From Saccharothrix espanaensis DSM 44229 (GTDB lineage Bacteria > Actinomycetota > Actinomycetes > Mycobacteriales > Pseudonocardiaceae), in NCBI RefSeq assembly GCF_000328705.1, contig NC_019673.1, forward strand, positions 8,381,501 through 8,445,500: a stretch of DNA of 64,000 nt. The letters are read 5' to 3'. Every line of letters begins with the position of its first letter. Within the stretch, counting starts at the first letter, position 1. The notes beneath the pieces were generated by a model, which saw nothing but the letters and a program-made list of their open reading frames with translations, did no database searches and was not told the origin of the DNA. This document shows positions 39,972 through 48,298 of this stretch, one piece after another. The position numbers were made by a program, and so were the translations under genes.

Positions 39972-40242
39972 ACCGTCCGCCTCCTCGCCTTCCGCTCTCC
40001 CCGGTTGGCGGACACCACTCGCCGTCCCCACAACGACGAATGACACCGATGTGATTACACCTGGGTCACAACACCCGGTCAAGCCGAGTCCACAGGACGG
40101 GGGATATTCGCGCGGTTGGCCGCAAAACCCTTGACTAGCAGCACAGACGGTGATTCAGGCGACACACCGAGCGACAACCGCTGCGCGGATGGCCCAGAAC
40201 AGCCCCTATGAGCCACCGGATCGGGGAGGCCACACTGGAAGG

Positions 40243-40998
40243 GTGAAGCGATCAGCGGTGCGACCGAGTCCACTGTTCCTCAGCCTGCTCGCGGTGACGG
40301 TGGCAGGCGCCGTGCTGACCCTGTTCGACGACTCCACGCCGCTGGTGACCACCGGCACCGTGCTGCTCGTCCTCGGCGGCTGGGCGGTTTCGCTGTGCCT
40401 GCACGAGTTCGGGCACGCCATCGTGGCCTACCGCGGCGGCGACCACGCGGTGAAGGCCAAGGGCTACCTGACGCTGGACATCCGCCGCTACACCGACCCG
40501 ATCATGTCCATCGTGCTGCCGCTGGTGCTGCTCGCGTTCGGCGGAATCCCGCTGCCCGGCGGCGCGGTCTGGATCAACCACCACGCGTTGCGCAACAAGC
40601 GCGTCGAGTCGCTGGTGTCGCTGGCCGGGCCGTTGAGCAACCTGGTGCTGGGCGCGCTGCTGAGCCTGTCGGTGCTGCTGTTCGACCCGCCCGCCGGGCT
40701 GGCCGAGGCGCTGTCCTACCTGGCGCTGTTGCAGGTCTTCGCGTTCGTGCTGAACATCCTGCCGATCCCCGGACTGGACGGCTGGGGCGTGATCGAGCCG
40801 TTCATGTCCTACCAGGCGCAGCAGTTCGGCGCGAAGGCCCGGCCGTGGGCCCCGCTGGTGCTGTTCGCCGTGCTGATCGGGTTCCCGACCATCGCGCGGG
40901 TGTTCTTCCAGCTCGCCGACGCGGCGTTCGGCCTGGTCGGCGGTGACCCGTGGCTCGCCGGCTTCGGGCAGGACACGTTCATGTTCTGGCGGAAGTAG
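40243..40998 (+). CDS. Site-2 protease (M50-type) membrane metalloprotease
   Basis: 251 aa from the GTG at 40243, with GGGGAGG at 40223-40229 rather far upstream and GGAAGG closer. Six membrane segments; the zinc motif 'LHEFGHAIV' (HExxH) in the second helix, and the second-site 'LPIPGLDGWGV' near the C-terminus. M50 proteases cut transmembrane proteins such as anti-sigma factors or small signal peptides. It is divergent from whiB2 and precedes fbiA, an insertion compared with M. tuberculosis, where whiB2 and fbiA are neighbours. Confidence 0.87.
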   Translation: MKRSAVRPSPLFLSLLAVTVAGAVLTLFDDSTPLVTTGTVLLVLGGWAVSLCLHEFGHAIVAYRGGDHAVKAKGYLTLDIRRYTDPIMSIVLPLVLLAFGGIPLPGGAVWINHHALRNKRVESLVSLAGPLSNLVLGALLSLSVLLFDPPAGLAEALSYLALLQVFAFVLNILPIPGLDGWGVIEPFMSYQAQQFGAKARPWAPLVLFAVLIGFPTIARVFFQLADAAFGLVGGDPWLAGFGQDTFMFWRK

Positions 40999-41119
40999 GC
41001 CGTCGCGGGCGTCGGGCGGACCGCCCGGCGTCAAGACGGTGTGTGGTGGCGCGGCGTCGGACGACGTTGCGGCGGACCGGGTACCCGGGTGTCCGCACCC
41101 GGTGGGAGGATTGCGACCC

Positions 41120-42085
41120 GTGAAGGTTGTCGTACTGGTGGGCGGGGTCGGCGGGGCGCGTTTCCTGGTCGGCCTCAAGGCGTTGCTGAGCGCGCCCGGA
41201 CACGAGATCACCGCGGTGGTGAACACCGGGGACGACGTGTGGATGCACGGGCTTCGGATCACCCCCGACCTGGACACCTGCATGTACACCCTGGGCGGCG
41301 GCATCGACGTCGAGCGCGGCTGGGGCCGGTCCGGCGAGTCGTGGACGGTGAAGGAGGAGCTCGCCGCGTACGGGGCCGAGCCGTCCTGGTTCGGGCTCGG
41401 CGACCGGGACATCGCGACGCACCTGGTGCGCACCCGGATGCTCCGCGCGGGCTACCCCCTCTCGGCCGTCGTCGAGGCGCTGTGCGACCGCTGGCGGCCC
41501 GGGGTGCGGCTGCTGCCGATGTCCGACGACCGGGTGGAGACCCACGTCGTGGTCGAGGACGGCGACCAGACCCGCGCGATCCACTTCCAGGAGTGGTGGG
41601 TCAAGCACCGGGCCGGGCTGCCCGCGCGGTCGTTCGCGTCGGTCGGCGCGGACACCGCCACGGCCGGCCCCGGCGTGCTGGACGCCCTGCTGGAGGCCGA
41701 CGCGGTGCTGATCGCGCCGTCGAACCCGGTGGTGAGCGTCGGCACGATTTTGAACGTCCCCGGCGTCCGGGACGCGCTGCGCAAGACCGAGGCGGGCGTG
41801 GTCGGCCTGTCCCCGATCGTCGGAGGCAAGCCGCTGCGCGGGATGGCCGACGCCTGCCTGACCGCGATCGGCGTGGAGACCTCCGCCGAGGCCGTCGGCC
41901 GGCACTACGGCTCGCGCAAGACCACCGACAAGGGCGTGCTGGACGGCTGGCTGGTGCACACCGGCGACCGCTGCGACGTGCCCGGCGTGGCCGTGCGCGC
42001 GGTGCCGCTGCTGATGTCCGATGTGGACGCCACCGCCGCCATGGCCCGCGCCGCGCTGGAACTCGCGGGAGTCCCGGTTGCCTGA
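41120..42085 (+). CDS. fbiA: 2-phospho-L-lactate transferase (FbiA/CofD)
   Basis: 321 aa from the GTG at 41120, with GGGAGGA upstream. The enzyme joins the phosphoenolpyruvyl (or phospholactyl) guanosine unit to Fo, making dehydro-F420-0 or F420-0. 'VVVLVGGVGGARFLVGL' is the family's N-terminal nucleotide-binding loop; 'VNTGDDVWMHGLRITPDLDT' and 'APSNPVVSVGTILNVPGV' follow. FbiB starts 8 nt before the end of this gene. Confidence 0.95.
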   Translation: MKVVVLVGGVGGARFLVGLKALLSAPGHEITAVVNTGDDVWMHGLRITPDLDTCMYTLGGGIDVERGWGRSGESWTVKEELAAYGAEPSWFGLGDRDIATHLVRTRMLRAGYPLSAVVEALCDRWRPGVRLLPMSDDRVETHVVVEDGDQTRAIHFQEWWVKHRAGLPARSFASVGADTATAGPGVLDALLEADAVLIAPSNPVVSVGTILNVPGVRDALRKTEAGVVGLSPIVGGKPLRGMADACLTAIGVETSAEAVGRHYGSRKTTDKGVLDGWLVHTGDRCDVPGVAVRAVPLLMSDVDATAAMARAALELAGVPVA

Positions 42086-43511
42086 GTCCAACCCTCGCTC
42101 CCCCCACTCACCCGAACAGCACAACCCCCGCTCCTCCTACTCCCCCGAGCAGGACACCGCTTCGCGCCCTACCCCGCCCGGTGACCACGCCGCACCCGGT
42201 TCGCTCGTGGTGCGGCCCGTCACGGGGCTGCCCGAGTTCCGGCCCGGCGACGACCTGGCCGGCGCGCTGGCCGCCGCCGCGCCGTGGCTGGCCGACGGCG
42301 ACGTCGTCGTGGTGACCAGCAAGGTGCTGTCCAAAGTGGAGGGACGCCTGGTCCGGGTGCCCGCCGACCCGGACGAGCGGGACGAGGTCCGGCGCGCCCA
42401 CGTGGAATCCGAGGCGGTCCGCGTGGTGGCCCGCCGGGGTCGGACGCTGATCACCGAGAACAAGCTCGGCATCGTGCAAGCGGCGTCCGGCGTGGACGCC
42501 TCGAACGTCGCGGGCGACGAGATCGCGCTGCTGCCGGTCGACCCGGACGGCTCCGCCGCCGCGCTGCGCGCCGCGGTGAAGGCCGCGCTCGGCGTCGACG
42601 TGGCCGTGCTCGTCACCGACACCATGGGCCGGGCGTGGCGGGTCGGCCAGACCGACGCGGCGATCGGCGCGGCCGGCCTGGCCGTGCTGCACCGCTACGC
42701 CGGCGCGGTCGACGGCCAGGGCAACGAGCTGGTGGTCACCGAGGTCGCGGTGGCCGACGAGATCGCCGCCGCCGCCGACCTGGTCAAGGGCAAGCTCGGC
42801 GCGGTCCCGGTGGCCGTGGTGCGCGGGCTCGCGGTGACCGACGACGGTTCGACGGCCCGCGACCTGGTCCGCCCCGGCGCCGACGACATGTTCCGCCTGG
42901 GCGTGGCGGAGGCCGTCGCGCAGGGCCGGGCCGAGGCGGTGCTGGTGCGCCGCTCGGTGCGCTCGTTCACCGACGAGCCCGTCGACACCGCCGCGTTGCG
43001 CCGTGCCGTGGGCGCGGCCCTGACCGCCCCCGCGCCGCACCACACCCGCCCGGTGCGGTTCGTGCACCTGAAGGCGCGGCGGACGGCGCTGCTGGCCGCC
43101 ATGCGCGAGCGGTGGGCGTCCGACCTGCGTGGCGACGGCTTCACCGCCGAGCAGATCACCCGGCGGCTGGCGCGCGGCGACTTCCTGCGCGACGCACCGG
43201 AGGTCGTCCTGCCGTTCCTGGTCGCCGAGGGCGCGCACGCCTACCCGGACGCGGCGCGGGCGGCGGCCGAGCACACCATGTTCACCATCGCCGGCGGTGC
43301 GGCCGTGCAGGGCCTGCTGGTGGCGCTCGCCGCCGAGGACCTGGGCTCGTGCTGGGTGTCGTCCACGATCTTCTGCGCCGACGTGGTCCGCGAGGTGCTG
43401 GACCTGCCGCCGTCGTGGGAACCGCTGGGCGCGGTCGCCGTGGGGCACCCCGCCGAGCCGCTGACGCCCCGCCCGCCCCGCGCTCTGGACGAAGGGTTCC
43501 TCGAACTGTGA
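42078..43511 (+). CDS. fbiB: Coenzyme F420:L-glutamate ligase with nitroreductase-fold domain (FbiB)
   Basis: About 477 aa from the TTG at 42078, which overlaps the fbiA stop; the true start is uncertain, since strong homology begins only at 'RPVTGLPEFRPGDD'. The CofE ligase domain (to about 280) adds glutamates to F420-0; the C-terminal flavin-binding nitroreductase-like domain (about 290-477) reduces dehydro-F420. Both are fused as in mycobacterial FbiB. The N-terminal tail contains an imperfect duplication (NPRSPHSPEQ / NPRSSYSPEQ). It is coupled to the NUDIX gene by a GTGA overlap. Confidence 0.92.
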   Translation: MPESNPRSPHSPEQHNPRSSYSPEQDTASRPTPPGDHAAPGSLVVRPVTGLPEFRPGDDLAGALAAAAPWLADGDVVVVTSKVLSKVEGRLVRVPADPDERDEVRRAHVESEAVRVVARRGRTLITENKLGIVQAASGVDASNVAGDEIALLPVDPDGSAAALRAAVKAALGVDVAVLVTDTMGRAWRVGQTDAAIGAAGLAVLHRYAGAVDGQGNELVVTEVAVADEIAAAADLVKGKLGAVPVAVVRGLAVTDDGSTARDLVRPGADDMFRLGVAEAVAQGRAEAVLVRRSVRSFTDEPVDTAALRRAVGAALTAPAPHHTRPVRFVHLKARRTALLAAMRERWASDLRGDGFTAEQITRRLARGDFLRDAPEVVLPFLVAEGAHAYPDAARAAAEHTMFTIAGGAAVQGLLVALAAEDLGSCWVSSTIFCADVVREVLDLPPSWEPLGAVAVGHPAEPLTPRPPRALDEGFLEL

Positions 43512-44047
43512 GCCTGCACGCCGACGCCACGTCGGTCCTGACCAACTGGCGTCCCGGTGACCACGGGCAGGAGGCCCTGCGCCAGGCGTACCTGGGCTTC
43601 CTCGCCGCGCGCGAGGACGGGTGCCGGCGCTCCTGCGAACCCGGTCACCTCACCGCGTCGGCCCTGGTGCTGGACGCGACCGGGGAGCGGACCCTGCTCA
43701 CGCTGCACCCGAGGGTGGGCCGGTGGCTCCAGCTCGGCGGGCACTGCGAGCCGTCCGACGAGACGCTGGCCGGCGCGGCGCTGCGCGAGGCGACCGAGGA
43801 GTCCGGGATCCGGGGCCTGCGCATCGAGCCGACCCCGATCCACCTGGACGTCCACCCGATCACCTGCTCGCTGGGCGTGCCGACGCGGCACTTCGACGTG
43901 CGGTTCCTGGTGCGCGCGCCGGTCAACGCGCGTGCGACGCGCAGCGCCGAGTCCGTCGACCTCCAGTGGTGGCCGCTCGACGCGATGCCCTCCAACGTCG
44001 ACGACCTGTGCCCGATGATCGAAGCCGCCTTGGCCCGCCTCCGCTGA
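43508..44047 (+). CDS. NUDIX hydrolase
   Basis: 179 aa from the GTG at 43508, which shares GTGA with the fbiB stop. The Nudix box is complete: GGHCEPSDETLAGAALREATEESGI begins at about residue 78 and fits GX5EX7REUXEEXGU. Such enzymes hydrolyse nucleoside diphosphates linked to another moiety. Coupling to fbiAB suggests a housekeeping role connected with F420 or with GDP-type by-products, but this is inference. Confidence 0.9.
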   Translation: MSLHADATSVLTNWRPGDHGQEALRQAYLGFLAAREDGCRRSCEPGHLTASALVLDATGERTLLTLHPRVGRWLQLGGHCEPSDETLAGAALREATEESGIRGLRIEPTPIHLDVHPITCSLGVPTRHFDVRFLVRAPVNARATRSAESVDLQWWPLDAMPSNVDDLCPMIEAALARLR

Positions 44048-44145
44048 TCGGCCTCAGCCGTCGCCTTCCAAGCCCTCGCCTCCAGCGGAGCCGCTCGGTC
44101 CTCGCCGCTCAGCGAAGTCCGGCCCGCTCAGTGAAGTCCGGCCGC

Positions 44146-44547
44146 TCAGCCTTCGCCGCTGAGGCGTTGGGTGAAGCCCTGGGGGCGTTGCTCCGGGCCT
44201 CCGGACAACCGCTGCGACAACGTCGGCCGCGAGGTCTCCACCTGCTGCACCGTCGGCACCGGACCGGGGGCGACGCGCAGCTCCGGCTGCGTTTCAGGAA
44301 CCGGCACCGGGACCGGGGCCTGGGGCGGGACGGCCGGTGCGGGGCGGCCGGAGGCCACCTGGGCCGAGAGGATCATGGTCGAGTCGGGGTCGGCGGTGCG
44401 CGGGTCGGCCGCGTTCACCATCGACCGGGGGATCTGCTGGGTGGCCGACGAGTCCATCGGCGACGTCATGTTGTCCGGCGTCACGACGTGGATGCCACGT
44501 GCACGAGCACGGGCGAGCGCCGCGTCGGCCCGAGCGCGGGGGTCCAT
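44146..44547 (-). CDS. Conserved Ala/Arg/Pro-rich small protein
   Basis: 133 aa from the ATG at 44547, supported by AGGAGAG six bases upstream. The first 60 residues look constrained: 'ARADAALARARARGIHVVTP' then 'SPMDSSATQQIPR'. The rest is proline/valine-rich and ends with two near-copies, 'LSQRLSGG' and 'FTQRLSGEG'. It is divergent from the guanylyltransferase gene. I know of similar proteins in this position in Pseudonocardiales but no assigned function. Confidence 0.7.
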   Translation of the reverse strand: MDPRARADAALARARARGIHVVTPDNMTSPMDSSATQQIPRSMVNAADPRTADPDSTMILSAQVASGRPAPAVPPQAPVPVPVPETQPELRVAPGPVPTVQQVETSRPTLSQRLSGGPEQRPQGFTQRLSGEG

Positions 44548-44703
44548 CCGGATCTCTCCTGCGTGTGCCTTGGGCCGGCGGAGGGGTGCCGGCGTGCCGA
44601 TCGGTGACGCTCTTCGACGCGGACCTGGGACCGTGTCGTCAAGGTGCTCATGCCAGAGTATTCGCAATCTACGGGTGGAAGTAAGCGGAGGAGGAAAAAC
44701 GGC

Positions 44704-45783
44704 ATGTCGGAGCTGCAAAGCGCCGAGGCGGTGGTCCTGGTCGGGGGGAAGGGGACCCGGCTGCGGCCGCTGACCCTGTCCGCCCCCAAGCCCATGCTGC
44801 CCACAGCCGGGGTGCCGTTCCTCACCCACCTGCTGTCCCGGATCCGGGAGGTGGGCATCACGCACGTGGTGCTCGGCACGTCGTACAAGGCCGAGGTGTT
44901 CCAGGAGCACTTCGGCGACGGTTCGGCGCTCGGCCTCGAACTGGAGTACGTGGTCGAGGAGGTGCCGCTGGACACCGCGGGCGCGATCCGGAACGTGGCC
45001 CACAAGCTGCGCGAACGCGACGTGATGGTGTTCAACGGCGACATCCTCTCCGGCGTCGACCTGCGCGCGGTGCTCGACACCCACCGCGAGTCGGCCGCCG
45101 ACGTGACGCTGCACCTGGTCAAGGTCGAGGACCCGCGCCGGTTCGGCTGCGTGCCCACGGACGCCGACGGCCGGGTGACCGCGTTCCTGGAGAAGACCGA
45201 GAACCCGCCGACCGACCAGATCAACGCCGGCTGCTACGTCTTCCGCCGCGAGGTGGTCGAGGCGATCCCGACCGGTCGGCCGGTGTCCGTGGAGCGTGAG
45301 ACGTTCCCGGGGCTGCTGGCGTCCGGCGCGCGCCTCCAGGGCCACGTCGACACCTCGTACTGGCTGGACCTGGGCACGCCGGCGGCGTTCGTCCAGGGCT
45401 CGGCCGACCTGGTGCGCGGGGTGGCGCCGTCCGCCGCGCTGCCCGCCGCGGTGGGTGACGCGATCGTGCTGCCCGGCGCGAACGTCGACCCCGGCGCGGT
45501 GCTGACCGGCGGCACGACCGTCGGCGCGGGCTGCACGGTCGCGGCGGGCGCGGTGGTCGACGGGTCGGTGCTGTTCGACGGCGCCGTGATCGGCGAGGGC
45601 GCGCGGGTCGAGCGGAGCGCGGTCGGGGCGAACGCGCTGGTCCAGGCCGGGTCCGTGGTGTCGGACGCGGTGATCGGCGACAACGCGGTGATCGGCGCGC
45701 GCTGCGAGCTGATCGGCGGCGCGCGGGTGTGGCCCGGGGTCGTGCTGCCCGAGGCAGGGGTCCGGTTCTCCACCGATGCCTAG
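44704..45783 (+). CDS. Mannose-1-phosphate guanylyltransferase / NDP-sugar pyrophosphorylase
   Basis: 359 aa from the ATG at 44704, with GGAGGAGG upstream; the longer frame from 44644 has a Lys/Arg-rich leader that covers this site. It makes GDP-mannose from mannose-1-P and GTP. The signature 'VLVGGKGTRLRPLTLSAPKP' is the nucleotide-binding loop, 'MVFNGDILSGVDL' the metal site, and the C-terminal 90 residues are a left-handed beta-helix of hexapeptides. It is the Rv3264c equivalent (called manB or manC there) and completes the GDP-mannose set with manA and the phosphomannomutase. Confidence 0.92.
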   Translation: MSELQSAEAVVLVGGKGTRLRPLTLSAPKPMLPTAGVPFLTHLLSRIREVGITHVVLGTSYKAEVFQEHFGDGSALGLELEYVVEEVPLDTAGAIRNVAHKLRERDVMVFNGDILSGVDLRAVLDTHRESAADVTLHLVKVEDPRRFGCVPTDADGRVTAFLEKTENPPTDQINAGCYVFRREVVEAIPTGRPVSVERETFPGLLASGARLQGHVDTSYWLDLGTPAAFVQGSADLVRGVAPSAALPAAVGDAIVLPGANVDPGAVLTGGTTVGAGCTVAAGAVVDGSVLFDGAVIGEGARVERSAVGANALVQAGSVVSDAVIGDNAVIGARCELIGGARVWPGVVLPEAGVRFSTDA

Positions 45784-46666
45784 GACGTGGCGTCCCCCGT
45801 TCCCGCTGGACCTGGCCGGCGTGCTCGGTCCGCTCCGGCGGGGACCGGGTGACGTCGCGTACCGCGAGTCGGGCGGTCTCTGGCTGACCGCCACCACCCC
45901 CGACGGTCCGGCCACGCTGCACGTGACCAGGGCGGACGACGTGACGGCCGAGGCGTGGGGCGACGGCGCGGACTGGCTGCTCGACCGGCTGCCGGCGCTG
46001 CTGGGCGCGGACGACGACGATTCCGCGTTCGAGTGCCACCACCCGCTGATCGCCGAGACCCGCCGCCGGCGGCCGGGGCTGCGCCTGGGCGCGACCGGGC
46101 GGGTGTGGGACGTGCTGCTGCCGGCCGTCCTGGAGCAGAAGGTCACGGTCGTCGAAGCGCACCGCTCGTACCGCGAGCTGTGCCTGAAGTTCGGCACACC
46201 CGCGCCCGGTCCCGCACCGGCCGGGATGCGCGTCCCCCCGACGCCCCGGGCCATCCTGGGCGTGACGGACTGGGAGTGGCACCGCGCGGGCGTGGACGGC
46301 GCACGCCGCCGCACGCTGGTCGCCGCCGCGCAGGTCGCGCACCGCCTGGAAGCCGCGGCGGACCTGCGTGGCGAGGAGGGTCGGGCGCTGCTGCGCAAGG
46401 TGCCCGGCATCGGCGGCTGGACGGCCGCCGAGGTGGCGCAGCGCGCGTGGGGCGACCCGGACGCGGTCAGCTTCGGCGATTTCCACCTGGCGGGACTGGT
46501 CGGCTGGGCGCTGCTGGGCCGTCCGCTGGACGACGACGGCATGGCCGAGCTGCTGACCCCGTACGCGCCGCAACGCCACCGCGCCGTGCGCTACGTGGAG
46601 CTGTCGGGCGCGCGCAAGCCCCGTTTCGGCCCGCGCTTCTCCCCGCGCGACTACCGCGCGATGTAG
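45776..46666 (+). CDS. HhH-GPD DNA glycosylase (AlkA-like 3-methyladenine glycosylase)
   Basis: 296 aa; its ATG overlaps the preceding stop by 8 nt. The helix-hairpin-helix 'LRKVPGIGGWTAAEVAQRA' precedes the Gly/Pro-Asp loop, with the catalytic aspartate in 'AVSFGDFHLAGLVGW'. The N-terminal domain is the AlkA-type beta-sheet. It should excise alkylated bases in base-excision repair. A KVTVVEAHRSYREL segment matches the substrate-binding helix region. Confidence 0.87.
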   Translation: MPRTWRPPFPLDLAGVLGPLRRGPGDVAYRESGGLWLTATTPDGPATLHVTRADDVTAEAWGDGADWLLDRLPALLGADDDDSAFECHHPLIAETRRRRPGLRLGATGRVWDVLLPAVLEQKVTVVEAHRSYRELCLKFGTPAPGPAPAGMRVPPTPRAILGVTDWEWHRAGVDGARRRTLVAAAQVAHRLEAAADLRGEEGRALLRKVPGIGGWTAAEVAQRAWGDPDAVSFGDFHLAGLVGWALLGRPLDDDGMAELLTPYAPQRHRAVRYVELSGARKPRFGPRFSPRDYRAM

Positions 46667-46707
46667 CTCCGGCCCACCCCGTCCGACCGGCGACGGTCAC
46701 CAGCCAA

Positions 46708-46828
46708 CCGACCTCCGGAGCAGACCGAGGTCCGGAGCAGGCCGACGTCCGGAGCAGACCGAGGTCCGGAGCAGGCCGACGTCCGGAGCAGACCGACCTC
46801 CGGAGCGGGTGTCAACGTCCGGAGCGGG
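46708..46828. repeat. 17-bp tandem array, seven units
   Basis: Six 17-bp units run from 46708 to 46809 and a seventh of 19 nt ends at 46828; the core ccgacGTCCGGAGCAGA varies at two positions in an alternating pattern (cgaccTCC, cgaggTCC, cgacgTCC). Each unit has the palindrome tccgga. The array fills the convergent gap and stops one base before the wbbL stop codon. Confidence 0.9.
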
Positions 46829-47683
46829 TCAGCGGCGGGTGACGAGCTTGAGCCGCAGCCCCAGACCGGCCTGCACGGCGAACCGCAGCGGGGCCCACAG
46901 CGGGCCTTGGTGGCGGTCGGCGAGGTAGCGGTAGGCGCTGCTGTGGTGGGCGGCCAGCATCCGGCTGGACGCGCGGGCCGTGGAGTGGCCGCCGATGTGG
47001 GTGACCTCCGCCTCCGGGACGTACACGTTGAGCCAGCCGGCGCGGCCGATCCGGTCGCCGAGGTCCACGTCCTCGAAGTACATGAAGTAGCGCGGGTCGA
47101 AGCCGTCGACCGAGTCGAACGCCTCACGGCGCAGCAGCAGGCACGAGCCGGACAGCCAGCCGGCGGTGCGCTCCTGGATCGACGCCTTCTCCTGGCGGTA
47201 CTCGGTGGTCCACGGGTTCGACGGCCAGATCTTGGCGAACACGGCGTGCCCGAGCCCGCGGCCGAGCGCGGGCAGTTGGCGCGCCGACGGGTACACCGCG
47301 CCGTTCGGCTCGCGGATCAGCGGCCCGAACGCGCCGCCGCGCGGCCACCGCTTGGCGGCGTCGAGCAGCAGGTCGAGGCTGCCGGGCCCCCAGGACAGGT
47401 CGGGGTTGGCCACGACGACCCAGCCGACGTCGTCGGGCAGCGACGCGACGCCCCGGTTGGCGCCGGCCCCGTAGCCGAGGTTGCCGCCGGTCGGCAGGAA
47501 CGTCACGTGGTCGTGCTCGGCGGCCGCGCGCTCCGGCACCCCGTCGGTGGATCCGTTGTCGGCCAGCACCACGGTGACCGGCCGCGTGGTCGCCGCCGCC
47601 AACGTGGTCAGGAAGCCGTCGAGGGTCTCACCGGGCGAGTAGGTGACGGTCACGACCGCCAGTCCGTCTCCGTAGCGCGTCAC
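46829..47683 (-). CDS. wbbL: GT2 rhamnosyltransferase (WbbL)
   Basis: 284 aa from a GTG. It has the GT-A fold with 'VTVTYSPGETLDGFL', 'VLADNGSTDGVP', 'GGNLGYGAGANRGV', 'VANPDLSWGPGSLD' and 'YFMYFEDVDLGDRIGRAG'. WbbL transfers rhamnose from dTDP-Rha to decaprenyl-PP-GlcNAc, forming the linker of arabinogalactan to peptidoglycan. Position next to the guanylyltransferase gene and relation to rmlD (now 10.7 kb away) match Rv3264c-Rv3266c. Confidence 0.9.
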   Translation of the reverse strand: MTRYGDGLAVVTVTYSPGETLDGFLTTLAAATTRPVTVVLADNGSTDGVPERAAAEHDHVTFLPTGGNLGYGAGANRGVASLPDDVGWVVVANPDLSWGPGSLDLLLDAAKRWPRGGAFGPLIREPNGAVYPSARQLPALGRGLGHAVFAKIWPSNPWTTEYRQEKASIQERTAGWLSGSCLLLRREAFDSVDGFDPRYFMYFEDVDLGDRIGRAGWLNVYVPEAEVTHIGGHSTARASSRMLAAHHSSAYRYLADRHQGPLWAPLRFAVQAGLGLRLKLVTRR

Positions 47684-47693
47684 GCGGGCAACC

Positions 47694-48137
47694 CTAGTGG
47701 TGGTGGACGTGGTGCACGACGGCGTGTCCCTTGCCGCGCGCGATGAGCCACCGGTTGACCGGGACGGTGAGCACGAACGCGACGGCGAGCGAGAACGCCA
47801 GCGCGCCCCAGAACAGCCAGGACGCGAGGCCGGCGTCCATCGCGCCGGGAACGATGAGCATCACGGCGTTGTCGACGACCTCCATCACCAGGATGGAGAC
47901 GGTGTCGGCGGCGAGCGCGGTCTTCAGGGCGGCCCGGAACCCGAGGCCGGCGCGCAGGACGCCGCGCAGGGTGAGGGCGTAGCCGAAGAAGAACGCGAGC
48001 ACGACGGCCAGCACGATCGTGCCCCAGTTGGGCAGGCCGAGCGCCGTGCCGATGACCATGCCGAGCACTTCGCCGATGGCGCAGCCGGTGAGGCAGTGCA
48101 AGGTCGCCGAGATCGCTGTCTTCCACGATGCGTTCAT
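47694..48137 (-). CDS. DUF4396 membrane protein with His-rich tail
   Basis: 147 aa from the ATG at 48137. Four predicted membrane helices; the family signature 'HCLTGCAIGEVLGMVIGT' holds a Cys-x3-Cys pair in the first one, 'VSILVMEVVDNAVMLIVPGA' follows, and the protein ends 'HAVVHHVHHH'. DUF4396 is uncharacterised; the Cys pair and histidine tail look like soft-metal or copper ligands. A CsoR-like palindrome lies just upstream of the start. It stands 10 nt upstream of the wbbL start on the same strand, so both may be co-transcribed. Confidence 0.85.
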   Translation of the reverse strand: MNASWKTAISATLHCLTGCAIGEVLGMVIGTALGLPNWGTIVLAVVLAFFFGYALTLRGVLRAGLGFRAALKTALAADTVSILVMEVVDNAVMLIVPGAMDAGLASWLFWGALAFSLAVAFVLTVPVNRWLIARGKGHAVVHHVHHH

Positions 48138-48147
48138 GCGCGAGAGG

Positions 48148-48164
48148 ATACCCCCCAGGGGTAT
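48148..48164 (-). promoter_or_regulatory. CsoR/RicR-type metal operator upstream of DUF4396
   Basis: atacccc-cca-ggggtat, a perfect 7-bp inverted repeat, ends 11 nt before the ATG at 48137. TACCCC...GGGGTA is the recognised shape of operators bound by copper-sensing CsoR-family repressors. It would overlap the promoter or leader, so binding should repress and metal should induce the gene. Confidence 0.65.
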
Positions 48165-48298
48165 GAAGCGGCCAGTCGCCACGCCCGGTGGCACACGATC
48201 GACGATCGTTCGACGATTCTCCCCGACGACCCCGACGACCCCGACGACCGCGCGGGCCGCGCGGGCGTCCAGCCCGATCCGGAACGCGAGACCGCAGG

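Noticed and set aside
40051..40071. TGTGA and TCACA words upstream of whiB2, like a CRP site
   Set aside because: The half-sites are 11 nt apart instead of the 6 nt of a CRP box.
46708..46828. CRISPR array at the 17-bp repeats
   Set aside because: Units are contiguous with no spacers, and no cas genes are near.
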